In this document: positions 36,001-42,501 of the stretch, one piece after another | How positions within the stretch are numbered: the stretch's first letter is position 1 | Layout: every line of letters starts with the position of its first letter | Assembly: GCA_035610365.1 (NCBI GenBank) | Contig: CM069432.1 | Coordinates: 174,280,035 to 174,344,034 of the forward strand | From: Aquatica leii | Taxonomy: Eukaryota; Arthropoda; Insecta; Coleoptera; Lampyridae | Length of the DNA: 64,000 nucleotides | Reading direction: 5' to 3' | Program-made: the position numbers and the translations under genes | Notes under the pieces: model-generated | Database searches by the model: none | What the model was told of the DNA's origin: nothing | Seen by the model: the letters and a program-made list of their open reading frames with translations, nothing else

Positions 36001-37299
36001 TATCTAAAGTTTACATTTAACTATGGTTTATTGAAATAACTACTGTATCACAATAGATCTGTAAACAATTTGAGAAAACAAGATTAATTTTTACCTGTAT
36101 TTGGCAGTAGATATATGATTGCTCACAAACTTATGAACAGGTGGTTGAGTGCGATTTAAGAATATAACACGGTGTTCCATAGGTTCGGATCCAACAGCAA
36201 TCGCTTCTTGTTCCATACATGCTGGTACAATTCCATCTTCGTGATCTAAAAGTAATAATAATATTAAATAAAGATACGTTTAATTATAAAACAAGTAAGA
36301 ACTTTATTTAAAAGCAGTTGGTTTTAATTTTTGAACTATTATAAAGAGTAAAGTTTAGGTGCTATGGATACTATTATGTCCTATGTACCATTATCATTCA
36401 TTACATATTTTGCACCAGTTTTGCACTGTTTTGCACATCGACCTGGCAACATCGGAAAGCTACTCTACCCTCTGCGACCCTCTGGACAAATAATCTGTAT
36501 ACGTTCGCAATGAACCTTTGTCGCAAACATGTAGAAAAGGAAGTACATTTGTTTATATATTTACGGTATGCATTACTTGTTAATTTATGTTGACATACTT
36601 ATAACCTCCAGTTTTAGAATCGGTTCCAGCAGCATTATTTGAAGTACGTAGTTATGAAAATTAATTGAATCAAACGTTAAACATGGAATATAGATACAAT
36701 GTATCTTTAGATTGTAGTAGGAATATGTAAAAGTAAACAAACAAAATAGTCGTTTGGCAAGTAGTCCCTACCGTTTGTTTACAAATACAATTTCTATCTC
36801 TTACAATTTGTTGTATACTCGTCCAGAGAGAAGCTTTCTGTTGTTGCCAGGTCCATGGTTTTGCACATGTAAAATTTTGATAATATTTAAAAACAACAAA
36901 AGTGAAGTTAGCGTTTAAAATGTAAAGTAGTTATAATGACACTAGGTATAGTAAGCGCAACAATTATCGTGTAGTAAAAAATATTAACAATAATAGATTG
37001 AACAACCATAAATGCCCTTTCACAAGGTTACTACTTGACCTCAAGGCATGAGCAATAAGATAAATTACAACAAAAAATTGTTAAAAAACAAGGTAATAAT
37101 TCATTTTGCAGTGAAAGTTAATTATATACCTACATTTTTTCGCTACTCTCATCAAATCTTACATAATCACACTTAAATGACAAATACCCGTACATTAAAT
37201 TAAATTTTTTTTTAAATTTTAAGCATTGATATACTTACGTCCTGTGATTCTCGCTCTAGTCGTTTGCAATAATTTATAAATATTGATGTAGAAAGCCAT
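1..37299 (-). CDS. P4-type ATPase, ATP8A-class phospholipid flippase (13 exons seen, 3' end off window)
   Basis: The product is an integral membrane flippase that uses ATP to move aminophospholipids, phosphatidylserine in the ATP8A family, from the outer to the cytosolic leaflet of Golgi, endosome or plasma membrane, usually with a CDC50 partner. Coding exons, 5' to 3' on the minus strand: 37299-37239, 36245-36095, 25591-25190, 25139-24942, 23617-23340, 23284-23175, 23114-22775, 22725-22517, 1796-1371, 1323-517, 467-349, 289-155 and 96-1. All borders are GT-AG and every phase fits, giving 3,332 nt (about 1,110 residues); family members are near 1,150-1,160, so only the C-terminal tail should be missing. 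Visible motifs in order: [12 protein letters not shown] loop, DGET actuator site, PISL in TM4, DKTGT phosphorylation site, KGAD, TGDK, GDGAND. No stop or frameshift occurs. The ATP8A assignment rests on remembered family sequence; the P4 class is certain. Confidence 0.95.
155..289 (-). CDS. Flippase exon 12 (TM10)
   Basis: 135 nt beginning [10 protein letters not shown] and encoding TM10 ([11 protein letters not shown]) up to PDFVYKV. Of two overlapping donors, GTAAGTATC at 149-154 was chosen because it keeps frame with the last exon. Confidence 0.92.
349..467 (-). CDS. Flippase exon 11 (TM9)
   Basis: 119 nt encoding [18 protein letters not shown] and a TM helix ([15 protein letters not shown]). 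Acceptor TTTTAG at 468-470, donor GTGAGT at 343-348, exit phase 2. Confidence 0.93.
517..1323 (-). CDS. Flippase exon 10 (P-domain GDGAND, TM5-TM8)
   Basis: An 807-nt, phase 0-0 exon. It encodes DGKTL-like [37 protein letters not shown] (GDGAND near 1060-1077), [21 protein letters not shown], then hydrophobic TM segments around [17 protein letters not shown] and the [13 protein letters not shown] loop. Acceptor is TTTTTAG and donor GTAGGA. Confidence 0.95.
1371..1796 (-). CDS. Flippase exon 9 (N/P-domain hinge, TGDK)
   Basis: Starts VIYERLEIP directly after the acceptor at 1797-1799 and includes [27 protein letters not shown] and [16 protein letters not shown]. The exon is 142 codons, phase 0 at both ends. 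The acceptor lies only about 15 nt from the apparent start of a copia LTR. Confidence 0.95.
1911..2951. mobile_element. Foldback MITE (copy 1) with 8-bp target duplication and internal insert
   Basis: Terminal inverted repeats start CATCGACCTGGCAACA (1911) and end with its complement (2951), with over 45 bases conserved at each end. The flanks are identical, GATTTCTC at 1903-1910 and 2952-2959. The related 3' LTR at 13672 lacks the insert, confirming the borders. A 594-bp palindromic element sits inside. No coding capacity. A CA start and 8-bp duplication suit hAT or P superfamily. Confidence 0.85.
2166..2759. mobile_element. Palindromic insert nested inside MITE copy 1
   Basis: Arms of about 185 bases (2167-2350 and 2521-2705) are inverted copies, starting AAGTAAGTTTTTGAAGAG, around a 170-bp centre. 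The host MITE sequence TATAAATACAAT occurs on both sides (2154-2165 and 2760-2771) but once in the insert-free copy at 36.7 kb, suggesting a 12-bp duplication. Both arms contain CGAAACGTTGTCGTCACTAA. Confidence 0.7.
3480..3995 (+). pseudogene. Copia A gag and protease remnant
   Basis: With frameshifts the translation shows a gag C-terminal part ([19 protein letters not shown]), a CCHC zinc knuckle C-x2-C-x4-H-x4-C at 3759-3800, and the protease motif [13 protein letters not shown] at 3932-3972. Several stops. Sequence is interrupted after about 3995 by other elements. Confidence 0.7.
6219..7131. mobile_element. 913-bp nonautonomous DNA transposon inside copia B
   Basis: Inverted ends of about 31 bases begin CATAGAGAAACAAAGGGGAA. 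Perfect 8-bp target duplication GTCTGAAG at 6211-6218 and 7132-7139. Removing the element rejoins the copia RT frame. No transposase. Two direct copies of a GC hairpin (CCGCCCTTCGGGGCG) lie near each end (about 6270-6300 and 7045-7080). The CAT start and 8-bp duplication resemble the P superfamily, but hAT is possible. Confidence 0.85.
7253..7918 (+). pseudogene. Copia B RT/RNase H remnant with mutated RT box
   Basis: The longest surviving piece of copia B. The first 141 residues hold the palm end with [34 protein letters not shown] and [14 protein letters not shown] frameshift then leads to the RNase H part ([20 protein letters not shown]). The expected YVDD box reads YVGD, so one catalytic Asp is lost. 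Confidence 0.75.
8101..9033. other. Unassigned stretch between copia B and the hAT remnant
   Basis: AT-rich, no credible ORF. It may hold the copia B 3' LTR and hAT 5' end, but no matching repeat was recognised. Confidence 0.4.
9034..10850 (+). pseudogene. hAT transposase remnant, ZBED5/SCAND3-like
   Basis: Reading through frameshifts: [12 protein letters not shown], then a BED-like zinc finger area ([18 protein letters not shown]), [33 protein letters not shown] (a catalytic-core Asp region), [22 protein letters not shown], and the dimerization region [20 protein letters not shown] plus LTKWEPDI. This is the order of ZBED5/SCAND3-type hAT proteins. Internal stops at several points. The 3' terminus probably reads CATAGGTTCTCAATCTTTT in reverse near 10830-10850; no 5' counterpart found. 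Confidence 0.75.
10851..11699. other. Unassigned stretch between hAT remnant and copia A integrase
   Basis: AT-rich, no coding evidence or recognised repeat. Probably eroded retroelement sequence. Confidence 0.4.
11700..13093 (+). pseudogene. Copia A integrase-RT-RNase H remnant
   Basis: Integrase end ([20 protein letters not shown] at about 11755; [12 protein letters not shown] near 12025), RT start ([20 protein letters not shown] from 12242), [12 protein letters not shown] near 12545, and RNase H pieces ([17 protein letters not shown] near 12800; [17 protein letters not shown] near 12930). Frames shift repeatedly and the palm region between about 12650 and 12670 is deleted. Confidence 0.75.
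13094..13745 (+). repeat. 3' LTR of copia A
   Basis: Preceded by a purine-rich tract (GATTAAGAGGAGG) and starting TGTTGGTATTTG. Its two ends carry an inverted repeat of about 40 bases (13103-13141 against 13706-13742, sharing ACTGATCTCTATAATAATAT). It supplies the empty-site control for the MITE in the 5' LTR. Confidence 0.65.
13850..14740 (+). repeat. Two-unit repeat with tRNA-like box B, related to 56.8-58.4 kb element
   Basis: Contains the sequence CGTTTCAAGGTCTCCTGAAT, a block with TGTACCCACGATA and AAGTCCTAGTAACTTGAAAT, and then GGTTCGAATCCTGCCTACGA plus a T run; a second unit follows at about 14370. The same blocks occur in reverse at 56757-58427. The terminal inverted repeats seen there are absent, so this copy is truncated. 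Confidence 0.65.
14741..15447. other. Intronic AT-rich stretch, nothing recognised
   Basis: No ORF over 60 codons with known motifs and no repeat recognised. Confidence 0.5.
15448..15606. mobile_element. ATCTAGATA-rich MITE, truncated copy
   Basis: Begins CTGTGTTGCGCATAGATAAT, related to the ends of the 28135-28539 element, and contains repeated TTATCTAGATAA. The other end was not found; the LINE 3' end follows. Confidence 0.5.
15710..16147 (-). pseudogene. LINE C-terminal Cys/His-rich region
   Basis: 145 open residues downstream of RNase H with [18 protein letters not shown] and [18 protein letters not shown], the tail typical of I- and R1-group ORF2 proteins. Confidence 0.7.
16294..18021 (-). 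pseudogene. LINE RT and RNase H region, frameshifted
   Basis: Three open pieces (18021-17680, 17370-16792, 16710-16294) joined by a decayed segment that still reads [20 protein letters not shown] and [14 protein letters not shown]. The RT active box is YADN, not YADD. The RNase H part keeps Asp (TDGS), Glu (TAEA) and Asp (FDSKS). Confidence 0.8.
18648..19181 (-). pseudogene. LINE endonuclease domain fragment
   Basis: 177 open residues of an exonuclease-endonuclease-phosphatase domain. Seen are [32 protein letters not shown] (catalytic Asp/Asn), AVDVTLTS and MDSDHFPI (catalytic Asp-His). The N-terminal catalytic Glu region lies before the start and is absent. Confidence 0.8.
19191..22259. other. 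Intronic 3-kb stretch, mostly featureless
   Basis: Only a solo hAT-like end (19824) stands out. No conserved coding motif was found on either strand. Confidence 0.5.
19824..19836 (+). repeat. hAT-like terminal motif CAGTGGCGGCTGG
   Basis: Matches the common hAT terminus CAGTGGCGGCTGG; the same 13-mer occurs at 49510-49522. No reverse counterpart was found nearby, so these are solo ends or decayed insertions. Confidence 0.35.
22260..22412. mobile_element. ATCTAGATA-rich MITE, truncated copy 2
   Basis: Many ATCTAGATAA repeats ending ...ATAATGCACAACACTG, the same terminus as 28539. The left terminus is missing. It lies about 100 bases downstream of flippase exon 8 on the transcribed strand. 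Confidence 0.55.
22517..22725 (-). CDS. Flippase exon 8 (nucleotide-binding domain)
   Basis: Encodes [14 protein letters not shown], the [12 protein letters not shown] segment and CKGADT, all nucleotide-binding domain motifs of P4-ATPases. Donor GTAAGT at 22511-22516. It is followed by a 20.7-kb intron packed with transposable elements. Confidence 0.95.
22775..23114 (-). CDS. Flippase exon 7 (phosphorylation site)
   Basis: It contains [19 protein letters not shown] followed by DKTGT at 22986-23000, whose Asp is the catalytic phosphoacceptor. The end of the exon holds the VCHT and YHAASP segments of the N-domain. Donor is GTGATT, used because the next exon begins DERALVYGA, a continuation conserved in the family. 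Confidence 0.95.
23175..23284 (-). CDS. Flippase exon 6 (TM4, PISL motif)
   Basis: A 110-nt exon too short for ORF finders. It encodes [22 protein letters not shown]4 with the PISL motif, which takes the place of the PEGL ion-binding motif of cation pumps and lines the lipid path in P4-ATPases. Acceptor is TTTTTCAG, donor GTGAGT, and exit is phase 0. Confidence 0.93.
23340..23617 (-). CDS. Flippase exon 5 (end of actuator domain, TM3)
   Basis: It encodes [27 protein letters not shown] and a hydrophobic TM3 stretch ending DWYIGLE. I place the donor at GTAATA (23335-23339 region) because it restores the frame to the next exon. Reading through gives a stop soon after, so this border is secure. 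Confidence 0.93.
23875..24246. repeat. Tandem duplication, 186-bp unit, two copies
   Basis: 23875-24060 and 24061-24246 are nearly identical, each starting CTAACATTCTTTTAACTAAA and ending GTCACACATTATTCGTGGAG. It lies in the intron between flippase exons 4 and 5. The few differences suggest a recent event. Confidence 0.85.
24942..25139 (-). CDS. Flippase exon 4 (actuator DGET motif)
   Basis: The exon carries [18 protein letters not shown]; the DGET dephosphorylation motif of P4 pumps lies at 25088-25099. It continues to [12 protein letters not shown]. The donor GTAAGT is strong and the acceptor is TCTTTAG. Exit phase is 2. Confidence 0.95.
25190..25591 (-). CDS. Flippase exon 3 (TM1-TM2, actuator domain start)
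   Basis: This 402-nt exon encodes the [13 protein letters not shown] segment, TM1, the luminal [12 protein letters not shown] loop between TM1 and TM2, TM2 with AIKEVIEDI, and the start of the actuator domain up to FPADLVLLS. Acceptor is TTTTCAG and donor GTACAA. The TM1-TM2 loop is a hallmark of lipid-transporting P4 pumps. Confidence 0.95.
25592..27049. other. Flippase intron 2, proximal part
   Basis: Two copies of an AACGGTTGTGGGG motif (26056 and 26499 regions). The minus strand below the Crypton remnant keeps a weak C-terminal trace ([14 protein letters not shown] near 26820). Otherwise no features. Confidence 0.4.
27050..27360 (-). pseudogene. Crypton-like tyrosine recombinase remnant
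   Basis: The ORF (27310-27050, with homology reaching upstream to about 27350: [18 protein letters not shown]) encodes the C-terminal catalytic half of a tyrosine recombinase: [15 protein letters not shown] (H-x2-R), LKRHGGWKS (HGGW box) and VAEGYVDES (nucleophile Tyr). The N-terminal core-binding part and first catalytic Arg are missing. It lies in the flippase intron, same strand. Family naming is from memory of insect Crypton proteins. Confidence 0.65.
28135..28539. mobile_element. 405-bp hAT-type MITE rich in ATAGATAA repeats
   Basis: Starts CAGTGTTGTAAATAGATAAT and ends ATTTACAACACTG. Flanks GTTATATG (28127-28134) and GTTATATA (28540-28547) are a near-perfect 8-bp duplication. CAGTG termini and 8-bp duplication fit hAT. 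The interior is made of TAGATA/TATCTA repeats that can fold. Confidence 0.75.
28540..32351. other. Flippase intron 2, central part, no gene seen
   Basis: 3.8 kb of AT-rich DNA. Only a short duplicate (GTACTGTATTCTTGCAT at 31705 and 31948 regions) was noticed. Confidence 0.5.
32352..35600 (+). mobile_element. Mutator-like transposon with YqaJ nuclease domain, decayed
   Basis: Inverted ends: CGATACTGTCTTCTCGG...GCATAAAACTGA at 32374-32406 is repeated in reverse at about 35538-35570, with outer similarity CAAGTT..ACACAAA to 32354 and 35599. Between them is one interrupted gene with transposase and nuclease domains. No clear target duplication found. Lies in flippase intron 2, antisense to the gene. 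Confidence 0.7.
32595..35136 (+). pseudogene. Mutator-like transposase fused to YqaJ-type exonuclease, broken
   Basis: Exon 1 32595-32662 ([20 protein letters not shown]), GTGAGT donor, acceptor at 32813, then an acidic region and ORF to 33231. Through frameshifts follow [20 protein letters not shown] (first Asp), [44 protein letters not shown] (second Asp), [28 protein letters not shown], and a C-terminal YqaJ part: [47 protein letters not shown] (Asp and Glu-x-Lys nuclease residues). At least five frame breaks. Domain naming is from family knowledge. Confidence 0.72.
36095..36245 (-). CDS. Flippase coding exon 2 (cytosolic N-terminus)
   Basis: Acceptor TTTTAG and donor GTAAAA flank 151 nt. 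It encodes the cytosolic lead-in with the RVIFLN and SNHISTAKY motifs that precede TM1 in all P4-ATPases. Entry phase 1 matches all three candidate first exons; exit phase 2 matches exon 3, 10.5 kb downstream. Confidence 0.93.
36436..36857. mobile_element. Foldback MITE (copy 2), insert-free
   Basis: 422 bp, ends CATCGACCTGGCAACA / TGTTGCCAGGTCCATG, homologous to the 1911-2951 element without its insert. Flanked by a perfect 8-bp duplication GTTTTGCA (36428-36435 and 36858-36865). Lies in the intron between flippase exons 1 and 2. Confidence 0.85.
37239..37299 (-). CDS. Flippase coding exon 1 (proximal start)
   Basis: The ATG at 37299 opens 20 codons plus one base and ends at a GTAAGT donor (37233-37238). 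The N-terminal peptide is short and basic ([12 protein letters not shown]...), cytosolic in this family. Phase 1 joins the next exon exactly. Start choice: no upstream in-frame ATG was needed and the family's N-terminus is variable. It is one of up to three possible first exons. Confidence 0.8.
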
Positions 37300-40241
37300 T
37301 TTTATCAAAGCTTTATAGTTAATGTAAATTATATTTTACTATTATATTATGTTTTGGCAAAAACCGATGTCTTGCATCGCGATGTTCTTGAAAACGCTGA
37401 TCGATTTATGAGTCAAAAGCACGCGCACTTTTCAACATCATGGTGTCTAAGTTTTAAATGTAATAAATTCTAAAAGCCGTTTGTTAATTAAATTAAATAT
37501 ACATATAGTTCGTACTAGAAAAACGTTGTTACGTATTTAGTGCTATCTTAGACGTTCGGTAACTTACAGGACGAGGTTTAACGTTTGATAAATTGAAATT
37601 AATGGTCGTGGTTTTGCAGTTAGATTAATCGTACTATTTAAATCTTTAACGCTAGAATATACCTGATAAATTAAAAACATAGTCACAAACTACCGGTATA
37701 GCAATAGAGGTACGGAAATGACTTTTTTTTTAAATTAAAAATTATAAAACCTAAAATTTGTTCACTATTTACTTATACAGAAAAAAAGTATAAGTAAAAG
37801 CAAGCAAAAGTATAATTTGTAATAAAGTACAAACGTTTTTTTAAAAATTAGAAAATGTTTTTAAAATATTTCAATATAAATGTTTAAATGAAGTATCTCT
37901 AGGAAGCAACAAAATTTTTTTTTAATGAAAAACTATTTTAGAAGGTTTTTAAAACATGAAAAAACCGTTTTCTTGTTGATTAGGTCAAGTTTGAGATGCA
38001 GAACACAACGGATTAACCCCAAGTAGCACAAAATATTTCGTTAACAGTGCGTAAATAATAATTAATAATATAATATTTTGCCCCTTTAAATCTTTTCTAA
38101 ATATTTACAGATAAAATATATATAATGCATATATTTTCCATGCAACCACATAAAATATTTTTTGAAAATATTACGCTTAATTAAGATTAATATAATAATT
38201 GCGTAAAATAAATTTGAACCAAGTTTTAAATAATATTATGTATACATTTAAATTTTATCAATATTAGATGTTTCTAAAATATATTTGGTTCAGATTCAAA
38301 AAATAATTTCGAAATACATTCAACAGAAATGATTTATAAAATATTAAATTAAACTTTTCAGAATAGTATATTAAAACACAAGTTATAGAATGAACGCGCT
38401 TCAATCACGAGACCGAGTTTCATACACGAGCCGCGCAGCGGTGAGTTTATGAAGCGGTCGAGTGATTGAAACGTATTCTATAACGTGTGATTTATACTAT
38501 TTTCTCTATTTCGATACAATATTGAATATTTTTCGTAAAATTTTAATTTTAAAACAACGTTGGGAAAGTTTTATATTTTAGTGAATTGGCAACACTTACA
38601 CTTTGGCATATTGAAATTTATATGTTAACCTAAAATCTCATACAAAATTATCTCTTTATACCTTTATAAGTAAATACTTTGAATCAATAGGACGTTTTTA
38701 TTTTATCTTGGCATCAAAATTTTAATTTTAATTGTTAAGTTGAAATAATTTTGATTTCTTTTTCATGTAACGTCATCTTAGGATGTAGAGATACCAACTT
38801 TGAAAAAACTAATATTACTAAAATTCGTGTAAGAATTTGATTATTCTTACACGGATTTTAGTGTAAGAATCGTTAATTCTCATGTCGAAATAGAGAAAGA
38901 AATATATGATCGATATATTTTGTCAACATATAAACATTGATACGCAAAAATATTATTATTAGTATATATTTTAATAATAATTCGATCTCCAATTTTAATA
39001 TGATTAGAGAAGATAAAATAACCGGTTCTCACTTAACAATAACGGAAAAATCCAAAGAAATAGAAAATATGCGCATTTACATATACGTACATATAAAATT
39101 TTAACAAGATATGCAAAAGTTTTATGCTTTAGGCAAGTATGTTTAACGTATGTATAAGCATGCTTATTAGGCGCTCTAAACTAACAAAGGTGCTAAAATG
39201 ATTACTATAGATTTTTTATATAAATGACAATCTAATGAAATTATATAGGAATATATTTATGTTTAAGTGCAATATTTGCGTCTAGACGATCTATTTTATA
39301 TTATTTTCAGCCCCCTTCAAAAATGTTTAAAATAAGTACATATTATTTAGAAGTTGAAAAGTTTAATAATGATTTATTGTTGAATTAAATTTGTTACGAA
39401 TCACTGCTTCGGTTTTTTCGTAGACTTCTTTACAATACGATTCAAATTAATTAATCATATAGCAACTGATTCTAGTAAAAAAGGGAATGCTTTCTAATTT
39501 CAAAAATCTCAAACAATAAACAATATTTAATAACTAAGCAGTTTCGATGAAGTTTTAATTTTAGCCGTACAATTTATTTCAAGTTTACTTTCACTTTTAC
39601 TATTGAGTACTAAAGTAAATCCCTTATTCAATGTTTTTACTAAATGCGATATTATAATCCTCTTTCAAGGTATTTAAGAATTTTTTCCGTCTTTCACAAA
39701 TTGTTAATGATTATAGTTGTTGAAATGTTTAAAGTAGTGTGCTCTATTATATCCATAGTATTCTTTTATCAAATAATTAAAAGTTTTAAATTATTAAGTG
39801 GAAATTCCACAAATACTAATTGCCATATATATACGTCCTCGCCCATAATCTTCCGTTTTTGGTCCTCATTAATAATATTATATTATACTTGAAGTTTGTA
39901 AAAACAATGAAAATTTACCAATAATACCTTTGTTATTTCATATTCTTTTTTTTAAGAAAAATATTTATTAAAATAATTTTTTACTTCAGGTGGTTAGTTA
40001 GACCGCGTTAGTGCGACGTCACGACATTTAGATAAGTAAGTATAAGTACTAGTAAAAAACCTTAGCGAGAAAAGTGATTTTTGAGTATACTTCGCTTTAA
40101 AATGATTTAAAATTAATGAATTCAATCACTTCTTCTATTCTTGTTTAAATACCGAGAAAAAAGCATTTCAACCACATCTATTTTATTTCGACCGTTACAG
40201 TTAGTTATACTTAAGAGTTACTTTTTTTGCTAAAATTTTTT
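37300..40241. other. Upstream region of proximal flippase start; promoter not identifiable
   Basis: Noncoding apart from palindrome P1. No clear TATA/Inr pair could be chosen in this AT-rich context. Confidence 0.4.
38362..38501. repeat. Palindromic element P1 with GC-rich tip
   Basis: Arms starting AATAGTATA are inverted copies over about 60 bases; the centre GAGCCGCGCAGCGGTGAG is GC-rich in an AT-rich setting. Would fold into a long hairpin. Confidence 0.7.
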
Positions 40242-40370
40242 ATGCTTTTAGTTTTAAATGTGGTGATTCATTTTGACCACGTGGAGCGGCTCAACTTGCC
40301 TTTCATTCTAATAGTTTTATCTGTGCTTTTACTGGTTTTACTAAACTTGCAGTGGTTAGTGCGCCTGTAA
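40242..40370 (+). CDS. Possible 42-residue membrane micropeptide ORF
   Basis: ATG at 40242 to TAA at 40370. The peptide has a short polar start (HFDHVERLN) and then a run of about 20 hydrophobic residues (LPFILIVLSVLLLVLLNL) ending WLVRL, a typical single-pass topology. A GTAAGT donor follows at 40416, as if this were within a spliced transcript. AT-rich DNA readily yields hydrophobic ORFs by chance, so this is weak. Confidence 0.22.
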   Translation: MLLVLNVVIHFDHVERLNLPFILIVLSVLLLVLLNLQWLVRL

Positions 40371-41265
40371 ATAGATCAGTTAGTTAACAAAGTGATCATC
40401 CGAAAACAATTTAAGGTAAGTTATATGTATTTAATGCAATAAACTATACTGTTTTATATTATTATTAAACTATTATATTTATTAACATCTATTTACGTAA
40501 TTTGAATCATCTTTGCAATTTATATTTAACTTGGCGTCGCGTCCATAATTGAAAATGTAATATATAGCTCAAAATTTTATATACTACTATCTCTTTATTG
40601 TAATCCAACATAGTACATACAAAAAGTTTCACAAAATCTTATTATTTTTATTACATTCTTAATAGTTACAATATTTTTTTAGTAGTAGTGCATAATAATA
40701 ACTTAATCACATCCAATTTAAATTAATGCTTTTTTTGCAAATCTATTTCGTATTTATTTTATTTTTTAGACAATTTTAGACTAAATGTTATTAATAACTG
40801 AATTTACTTATTCAGCCTTAGTTTATAATAATAACCATTTTTTTTCTTGCATAGTTCTACTGAATCTTTTTGTATTCATTTGGAGTTATCTTTACAACAA
40901 TTTTTAAATTATTCTTTAGCTATAAATTACTTTTATTTATAATATCAATAACATCAGTAGTCAAAACGATGTTATTTTAAATAATATTGCGGTTACCGAT
41001 CACCTTGAAAAAACCAGCCGCCCAAAATTTACAAGTAATACATATAAGTCGAATTTCTTGAAAAAGTGCATTAAAAACCTACTGTTTACTACACTAAAAC
41101 TAGGTCTTTTGTTTTTGTCACACATAAATCAATATTTTGTGCTTAAATGTTTTTAAGTAATTGTGTTGTTGTGTTGGTGAAACAACCAAATTTTAATTGA
41201 TGTTTATTAAATTATTTCAAGTTGGTTACGTAATGTATAAAATTATATTTTGTGATTGATTCTAG

Positions 41266-42275
41266 TGGCAACAAGAAAACGATTAAAAAGTCAACAGCAT
41301 TGTATCTTTCGACAGCAAAAGCTCGACTTTCACAAATTACTCCATTACAAACAATTAGCAACAGAAGCAATAACGTATGTATGACAAATACCTATTAAAC
41401 TGTTTGATATTTTCATTTTAAAGTTGATCTGTTTATACAAGTTGTGTACAAATAGAGAAAAGCAACCCGTAAAGATCTTATTTTTATTATTTAAGTCAAA
41501 AATCTTAATACGAAAGTGTTGCAAAAGTTTCGTAGGAAATCTGCCAAATTTGAATAATACATCTATCTATCTAAGCGTATACCTATGTATAATCATTTAA
41601 TATTTTTGGTAGAGAAAAAATATAATTGTGAAAATTGTTTTATCGTAAGTGTTTTCAACTTTCTTTATCAATAACCTATTTACATACAAAACATATGCTG
41701 ACGACACTGGTTGCATTTTAATTAATTTTACAATGATTTTTATTGTAACCTTGCGTAATGATATTACCAGTATATCTGCCATATGTGTGTTTTTTGTCAA
41801 ATGATTCTAACGGACACAGGAAGCTTGCTGTAGCATTCTTGTATTAAGATTTTCGATTCAGACAAAGATAAATATTTTAAAATAAACACAGATTATTCAA
41901 AATTTTTCAAATGGCCTCAATGTCGCAAATTATAAACATCAAATAACTATCCAAAATGTAACTTTGTAGATCACATGGTTTTCAGTTCAACTTTACCACT
42001 TGTAATTCTTTAAAATTTTTAATTTTATCTAGCTAATTAAAGTACACGTAGTTGTCAAAATTAAGTGATACTTTTATATGAGAGTTTACGCAAAATACTT
42101 TCGGCTATTCTTAAACTTCCCAGACAAAATTTTTATTTACATTCATAAACTAAAGAAATTATAATAATCTAATCTAGTATATTTATATAGTAAATGCAGA
42201 TATAATTTACTAACAATAATGTACTAATTAAATTTATATTGTTATAGGAACCTGAAGATACTGGCAGCAAATGAA
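41266..42275 (+). CDS. Possible last two exons of an unknown plus-strand gene
   Basis: After acceptor GATTCTAG, 41266-41374 is open in two frames and ends at GTATGT; a second acceptor (TTATAG) at 42248 opens a short exon. In one frame they join to end ...NRSNNEPEDTGSK with TGA at 42273-42275. No upstream start exon was found and neither exon resembles a known family. Could be noncoding exons. Confidence 0.22.
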
Positions 42276-42301
42276 TATCATCGTGCAATATTAATTATAT
42301 A

Positions 42302-42303
<2 letters not shown>

Positions 42304-42351
<48 letters not shown>
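42304..42351. repeat. (AT)n microsatellite
   Basis: About 24 uninterrupted AT units, the purest simple repeat in the window. Confidence 0.95.
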
Positions 42352-42356
<5 letters not shown>

Positions 42357-42501
42357 ATTTATATATTCTTTTTAAATATAATTTTGATATTTTTTTAAAC
42401 AATTTGTTTATGCTGTTATAAATATAAATCCTAGCTTTTAAAATAATATTAAAGAAATATCCTTAAAAAACGGTTTTTTTTAATATAACTTGAATATTTT
42501 A

